In this document: positions 16,094 through 20,070 of the stretch, piece after piece
How positions within the stretch are numbered: position 1 is the first letter of the stretch
How the letters are laid out: every line of letters begins with the position of its first letter
NCBI GenBank assembly: GCA_964447175.1
Contig: CAYURP010000051.1
Location: 1-20,070, forward strand
Source of the DNA: CAYURP01 sp964447175
GTDB taxonomy: Bacteria > Zixibacteria > MSB-5A5 > SM23-73-2
Reading direction: 5' to 3'
Length of the DNA: 20,070 nt
The notes under the pieces: model-generated
The model's database searches: none
What the model saw: the letters and a program-made list of their open reading frames with translations, nothing else
Told to the model about the DNA's origin: nothing
Translations under genes and position numbers: made by a program

Positions 16094-17443
16094 ATGTTTC
16101 AACTTTCATTAGCCAAAAGGCCATTTGTGATATTATCCCTTCTGAGTTTGTTATTTATAGATGCTTACAGCACAACGCCTGCTGAAATTCTCAAAAAAGA
16201 AGTGAAGTTTGAAAAGGTTCAGGAAAAAACGTACGAGGAGTTCATAAGAGCTATAGCATTTGGTTCTGTAATCACAGATGGCAAAGAACAAGTTTACCCT
16301 AAGGTTATTGTACTTGAAGATAAAGAAGTACAGTTTCTCAATGAAAAGGGTGAAATAATTTCTCGAAAATCGCTTGTGGTAACTAAGGCAAAGGAAGTAG
16401 GAAAATACTTTGGAAAAACTGCAATGTTATCATCTAAAGGTAACTTTGTAGTAGTTAATGAATATACTGGCAAGTTTGCAGATGCGATGGACTATATTGT
16501 TGAGGAAGAATTCACAATCTGTAATGAGGGAGGAGTAGAAATATACAGGATCAAAGGACCGGTGAAAGGAATGGGTGAAGGAGATCAATGGCTTATTTCA
16601 GACAAGGATGGAATGTTAGTAGGGACCAGAATCGCATACGGAGCTATAGATTTCTACAGCCCTAATGGTGACGTGAAAACAATTCCACTTTTTGTTGAAC
16701 TTGGATGGAGAAATGCAGTAAGCAAAGCAATTCTCTCAGGTGATGGAGAATATTTAGCTGTTTTGGTGAGGGACGTACCAGGACCAAGCCGCGAGGTTCG
16801 TTTTCATAAAGCCGATCTTTGGGTCATGCTATTTGATATAAGAGGTAATGAGCTATGGCGAAGTAAGGTGGGTGAGCAACAATATGGAAACATAGCTATC
16901 TCTGAGCATGGAGAATACTTGTTCTTTAAAGCTTTCACTTTCGGAGAGAAAAAAGAACCTAGGAATAAGGGAGAAGAGCGTCCCTTAACCAGCGTCACAT
17001 TGAGTCTTTATGATAAAGAGGGGAATGAGGTCAGTTTTAAAGATACATCTCTTTTTACCTTTGGTGGATTCTGTTTTTCACCCCAGGCAACTTACTTAGC
17101 TTTGGCAGGTGATAATATTATCAGGTTGATGAGTACTAAGGACACCTTGATCGTGTTCGAAAAAGAGCTACCTCCTAAGAATATGGCAATCAGACAGTTA
17201 TTGTTTTCCCCTGATGGTGAGTATCTGATAACTAAAGGGAGAGTTCCCATTGGGACTGAAAAGGTGCCGGAACGTGGAGGATCTATCAAGCGAATTTATG
17301 GTAGCTTAATGCATGTGTTGAACATAAACGGCATTGAGATCTGGCAAAAAGACTTCCCTGATTTGGAGAAGATCTCATGCCAAGATGGATCCCTTGTTTT
17401 TTCATTTCCTAAACGATATGAAGTTTTTAAGGAGATAGAGTAA
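16094..17443 (+). CDS. Secreted beta-propeller-like protein, copy 1
   Basis: No named family recognised. The N-terminus is a signal peptide: KR, then a hydrophobic core FVILSLLSLLFI, then a probable signal peptidase I site after DAYS; no lipobox cysteine. The mature part carries repeated blade-like motifs of the form S-x-x-G-x-Y/F-L/V: SSKGNFVVV (about residue 114), SGDGEYLAVL (214), SEHGEYLFF (269), SPQATYLAL (327) and SPDGEYLIT (372). These resemble WD40/TolB-type propeller blades, so a periplasmic or exported propeller of 449 residues is inferred. Its paralogue follows after 65 bases. Base composition is clearly more AT-rich than the core genes: 20 G/C in the 60 bases from 16381, against 33 in the 60 from 4441 in the uracil-DNA glycosylase gene. 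Confidence 0.85.
   Translation: MFQLSLAKRPFVILSLLSLLFIDAYSTTPAEILKKEVKFEKVQEKTYEEFIRAIAFGSVITDGKEQVYPKVIVLEDKEVQFLNEKGEIISRKSLVVTKAKEVGKYFGKTAMLSSKGNFVVVNEYTGKFADAMDYIVEEEFTICNEGGVEIYRIKGPVKGMGEGDQWLISDKDGMLVGTRIAYGAIDFYSPNGDVKTIPLFVELGWRNAVSKAILSGDGEYLAVLVRDVPGPSREVRFHKADLWVMLFDIRGNELWRSKVGEQQYGNIAISEHGEYLFFKAFTFGEKKEPRNKGEERPLTSVTLSLYDKEGNEVSFKDTSLFTFGGFCFSPQATYLALAGDNIIRLMSTKDTLIVFEKELPPKNMAIRQLLFSPDGEYLITKGRVPIGTEKVPERGGSIKRIYGSLMHVLNINGIEIWQKDFPDLEKISCQDGSLVFSFPKRYEVFKEIE
16625..16945 (+). repeat. Near-identical block shared by the paralogue pair (copy 1)
   Basis: By direct comparison this 321-base block differs from 18031-18351 at 22 positions (about 93% identity) with no gap. It encodes the segment from TRIAYGAIDFY to FFKAFTFG, 11 amino-acid changes in about 108. 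Flanking parts of the two genes are clearly more diverged. Confidence 0.85.
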
Positions 17444-17494
17444 ATTCAATACATAAGAAAGATGTTTATACTTTCCATACTGGATATTCAGATC

Positions 17495-17502
17495 GAAAGG
17501 AG
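17495..17502 (+). promoter_or_regulatory. Ribosome binding site of propeller copy 2
   Basis: GAAAGGAG ends 6 bases before the ATG at 17509 and supports that start. The 65-base gap upstream shows no promoter or terminator I can defend, so co-transcription with copy 1 is likely. Confidence 0.65.
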
Positions 17503-17508
17503 ATTTAG

Positions 17509-18813
17509 ATGTATTGGATTTCAATAGATAAACGGGCATTTGTGATATTATCCCTTCTGAGTTTATTTTTTATAAATGCTTATAGCACCATACCTTCTGA
17601 AAAACTCAAAAAAGAAGTGAAGTTTCAAAAGGTACAAGAGAAAAAATATGAAAGGATAATAAAAGATATTGCATTTGATAAAGCGATTATGGATGGTGTA
17701 GTCCAAGTCTATCCTAAAGTAATTGTTTTCGGAGATGAAGTCCAGTTTCTTGATGAAAAGGGTGAAATAGTTTCCAGAAAATCACTTGTTGTTAATAAGC
17801 CTAAGGAAGTAGGAAAATATTTTGGCAGAGAGGCGATAATATCGTCTAAAGGTAGTTATATAGCAATTGGCGAATATACAGGCAAGTTCGGAGACGATAT
17901 GGATTATATCGTTGATGAAGAATTCACAATTTATAATGACAGAGGGGAAGAAATATACAGTATTATGGGTATTGTAAAAGGAATGGATGATGGATGGCTT
18001 ATTTCAGACAAGGATGGATCGGTAATAGGAACCAGAATCGCATACGGAGCTATAGATTTCTACACCCCTAATGGTGACGTGAAAACAATTCCACTTTTTG
18101 GTGAATCAGGATGGAGAAATGCAGTAGGCAGGGCAATTCTCTCAGGTGATGGAGAACATTTAGCTGTTTTGGTAAGGGATGTGCCAGGACCAAGACGCGA
18201 GGCTCGTTATCGCAAAGCCGATCTTTGGGTTATGCTATTTGATATAAGAGGTAATGAGCTCTGGCGAAGTAAGGTGGATGAGCAACAATACGGAAACATA
18301 GCTATCTCTGAACATGGAGAATACTTGTTCTTTAAAGCTTTCACTTTCGGAGGGGAAAAAACACGTCCTTTAACCAGTGTCACTTTGAGTCTTTATGATA
18401 AAGAAGGAAATGGGTTGAGCTTTGAAGATACATCTCTTTTCACTTTCGAGGAATTCTGTTTTTCACCTCAGGAAACCTACGCAGCCTTGGCAGGAGGTAA
18501 ACTTATTAAGGTGATGAAAACCAAAGATAGATCAACCGTGTTTGAAAAGGAACTCCCGAAAAATCACAGGATCAGAGATATATTATTCACAGAGGAAGGA
18601 GAATTTCTTATAGTCAAAACAGAGCCTCGTATCTTGTCTGAGGAAATTGGAGAGGGGTATAATCCGATACACACTAGATCGGTATTTGCACTCAACTTGA
18701 AAGGAGAACAGGTCTGGCAAGAGTACTTCTCTAATTTGGAGAGAATTTCATCTCAAGATGGAAATATCGTTTTCTTGTTTCCTCAACACTATGAAATTTA
18801 TAGGGAATATTAG
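17509..18813 (+). CDS. Secreted beta-propeller-like protein, copy 2
   Basis: Tandem paralogue of the preceding gene, 434 residues. It has the same signal-peptide design (KRAFVILSLLSLFFINAYS), the same opening KKEVKFQKVQEK, and the same blade motifs SSKGSYIAI, SGDGEHLAVL, SEHGEYLFF and SPQETYAAL. A later blade reads TEEGEFLIV where copy 1 has SPDGEYLIT. It lacks several residues that copy 1 has after AFTFG (copy 1 inserts a KEPRNKGE-like stretch). Similarity is lower at both ends and very high in the middle. No catalytic motif is recognised; a binding or structural role outside the cytoplasm is only inferred. It ends 20 bases from the convergent DUF2723 gene. Confidence 0.85.
   Translation: MYWISIDKRAFVILSLLSLFFINAYSTIPSEKLKKEVKFQKVQEKKYERIIKDIAFDKAIMDGVVQVYPKVIVFGDEVQFLDEKGEIVSRKSLVVNKPKEVGKYFGREAIISSKGSYIAIGEYTGKFGDDMDYIVDEEFTIYNDRGEEIYSIMGIVKGMDDGWLISDKDGSVIGTRIAYGAIDFYTPNGDVKTIPLFGESGWRNAVGRAILSGDGEHLAVLVRDVPGPRREARYRKADLWVMLFDIRGNELWRSKVDEQQYGNIAISEHGEYLFFKAFTFGGEKTRPLTSVTLSLYDKEGNGLSFEDTSLFTFEEFCFSPQETYAALAGGKLIKVMKTKDRSTVFEKELPKNHRIRDILFTEEGEFLIVKTEPRILSEEIGEGYNPIHTRSVFALNLKGEQVWQEYFSNLERISSQDGNIVFLFPQHYEIYREY
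18031..18351 (+). repeat. Near-identical block shared by the paralogue pair (copy 2)
   Basis: Partner of 16625-16945; see that entry for the mismatch count. Many third-codon positions are identical, which argues for recent duplication or gene conversion rather than protein-level constraint alone. Confidence 0.85.
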
Positions 18814-18833
18814 TTTAAACTTAAAATCAAAAA

Positions 18834-20070
18834 TCATCTGGTTTGATTAAGACGATTCAGAGTATTCTGAGCGTTGAGATCATCAGGATGATTCTGCAAC
18901 CATTTTTCCAAAACCTCCCTGGCTTTGTCCAATCTCTGAGTTATGACATAAATGTTCACTAAGCTTTGTTCAATCCGGGAATCGTTGGGATTTTCATCAA
19001 AGGCTTGGTTTAACAGTTTCTCCGCTTTTCCCATCTCGCCCAGGATCTGGTAGAAAAATGCGAGAGAGACCGTATGCAATACGATTTCCGGCCTTTTCTT
19101 TACCAATCTCTCAAGGTATTCAGTTCCCCGGCTTATGACTTCCTTTTCTTTTTCAGGCTCGCCTGAGTCCCTGTAAATTTGCGAAAGTAAATAATAGGAG
19201 CGAAAATAATGGGGCACAAGCTCTATTGCCTTTTCCAGCTCAGCTATGGATTTTCCTTTTTTTCCGTTATTCAAATAATAGGATGATAAATCGATGAAAC
19301 TCTCGGGAAGATAAGCTAAGACATTGGCTGTCTCATCGTCTTGTTCCACATTTAAATCATTTATTCCATCGTATCTGTATACCTCCCACAAAAGCTTATG
19401 CGTTTTCTCCGGGTCTATCATGTTTTCGCCCTCCTCGGGCACCAGCTTAAGCGCCAATCCCTCTGTCTTCAAATGATTATCCAACCCTAATCTGTCAGGC
19501 GACGGAACAGTGGAGGAGAAATAAATCGGGTATTTCCATCGGTTGGCAAAGATGATCTGCTCTATCATCATATCCTGTATCCTGACCAGAGAGCGGGTAT
19601 TTTGATCCACATAGGGAGTTAGATATCTTTTCGTCTTGAGGATGGGATCCAAATAGGGTTCAACTGGTCTTTCAATCTCCCTTCCGTTAGGCAGCTTAGT
19701 CCTAACCCACTTTATCTGAGCATAAGTTAAACCCACGGGCACTCCCATCTTGTCTTTCAACTGGAGTATATACCAATCCGTATTCAAAAGGGAGAGATTA
19801 ACTATCCGCACATCCTTTCTGACCCCCTCCACCTCCTGGATAAACCACAAAGGAAAGGTATCGTTATCCCCGGCAGTGAAAAGCACAGCATCCGGATCGC
19901 AGGAAATCAAAAAATTGTATGCGTAAACGTAGGGAATATGATCTCCTGCTCTGTTATTAGGAGTATGGTAGTTTTTATTCAGTTGAGTTATGGGTAGGAT
20001 TAAAACCAAAACAGCAGCTCCGTATCCCAGCCAGTCTTTGAAACCGGAGAGCCTTCGGACAATGCCTGAT
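18834..20070 (-). CDS. DUF2723 membrane protein with TPR tail (5' end outside window)
   Basis: The frame is open to the window edge, so only the C-terminal 411 residues are seen; a TTG at 20009 is not a credible start because conserved-looking sequence continues upstream. The visible part begins with a membrane segment (YGAAVLVLILPI), then the family block NRAGDHIPYVYAYNFL, LFTAGDNDTFPLWF, VEGVRKDVRIVNLSLLNTDW and KRYLTPY. The last 170 or so residues are tetratricopeptide-like helices (SIAELEKAIELVPHYFRSYY; AEKLLNQAFDENPND; AREVLEKWLQNHPDD). DUF2723 proteins are multi-pass membrane proteins related to the O-mannosyltransferase-like TMEM260 family; a glycosyltransfer role here is inference. 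It is convergent with propeller copy 2. Confidence 0.9.
   Translation of the reverse strand, partial: SGIVRRLSGFKDWLGYGAAVLVLILPITQLNKNYHTPNNRAGDHIPYVYAYNFLISCDPDAVLFTAGDNDTFPLWFIQEVEGVRKDVRIVNLSLLNTDWYILQLKDKMGVPVGLTYAQIKWVRTKLPNGREIERPVEPYLDPILKTKRYLTPYVDQNTRSLVRIQDMMIEQIIFANRWKYPIYFSSTVPSPDRLGLDNHLKTEGLALKLVPEEGENMIDPEKTHKLLWEVYRYDGINDLNVEQDDETANVLAYLPESFIDLSSYYLNNGKKGKSIAELEKAIELVPHYFRSYYLLSQIYRDSGEPEKEKEVISRGTEYLERLVKKRPEIVLHTVSLAFFYQILGEMGKAEKLLNQAFDENPNDSRIEQSLVNIYVITQRLDKAREVLEKWLQNHPDDLNAQNTLNRLNQTR

Noticed and set aside
18825..18848. AATCAAA...TTTGATT as a bidirectional terminator between the convergent genes
   Set aside because: The pairing is short and AT-only for most of its length, with a long loop and no flanking T-run, and it overlaps the end of the DUF2723 gene.

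Overview
The window reads as a chromosomal, mostly housekeeping region of an uncultivated-type Gram-negative bacterium. An outer membrane is implied by the MlaE/MlaF lipid-transport pair. A DUF2723 membrane protein with a TPR tail at the right edge is a family common in the FCB group and neighbouring candidate phyla (Bacteroidetes, Gemmatimonadetes, Zixibacteria, Marinimicrobia and relatives). That placement is inference from gene content; no rRNA or other phylogenetic marker was aligned.

Layout. Bases 1-275 hold the possible tail of an upstream reading frame, some small hairpins and the purC leader. Bases 276-15647 are a nearly continuous, all-plus-strand run of core genes: purC-purH (late purine synthesis, 4-base overlap), coaBC (coenzyme A), a family 4-type Fe-S uracil-DNA glycosylase, dnaB, mlaE-mlaF, radA, an unrecognised 99-codon gene overlapping radA, a flavin reductase-like protein, tgt, yajC, def-fmt, a DUF116 cysteine-rich membrane protein, and rng. 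Tight spacing or overlap at many joints suggests several transcription units with translational coupling. Clear breaks occur only at about 2777-2854, 7781-7973, 10233-10278, 11452-11513 and 12366-12432.

Bases 15648-16093 are a 446-base gene-free stretch with two strong palindromic repeat-like hairpins and a possible promoter. After it the character changes. Two AT-richer tandem paralogues (16094-17443 and 17509-18813) encode signal-peptide-bearing proteins with repeated SxxGxYL-type blades that look like secreted beta-propellers. They share a 321-base central block that is about 93% identical, inside otherwise more diverged genes. A convergent, 5'-truncated DUF2723/TPR gene runs off the right edge on the minus strand.

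How the genes fit together: the left half supplies nucleotides and cofactor, DNA replication and repair (DnaB, RadA, UDG) and envelope lipid transport. The middle supplies translation-linked functions (tRNA queuosine modification, initiator formylation and deformylation, RNA processing) and protein export (YajC). MlaD, SecD/SecF and RsmB, frequent neighbours of mlaEF, yajC and fmt elsewhere, are not in the window. I found no tRNA, rRNA, CRISPR array, transposase or phage gene. The least explained content is the tandem propeller pair, the 99-codon radA-linked gene, the DUF116 protein, and four different intergenic palindromes.
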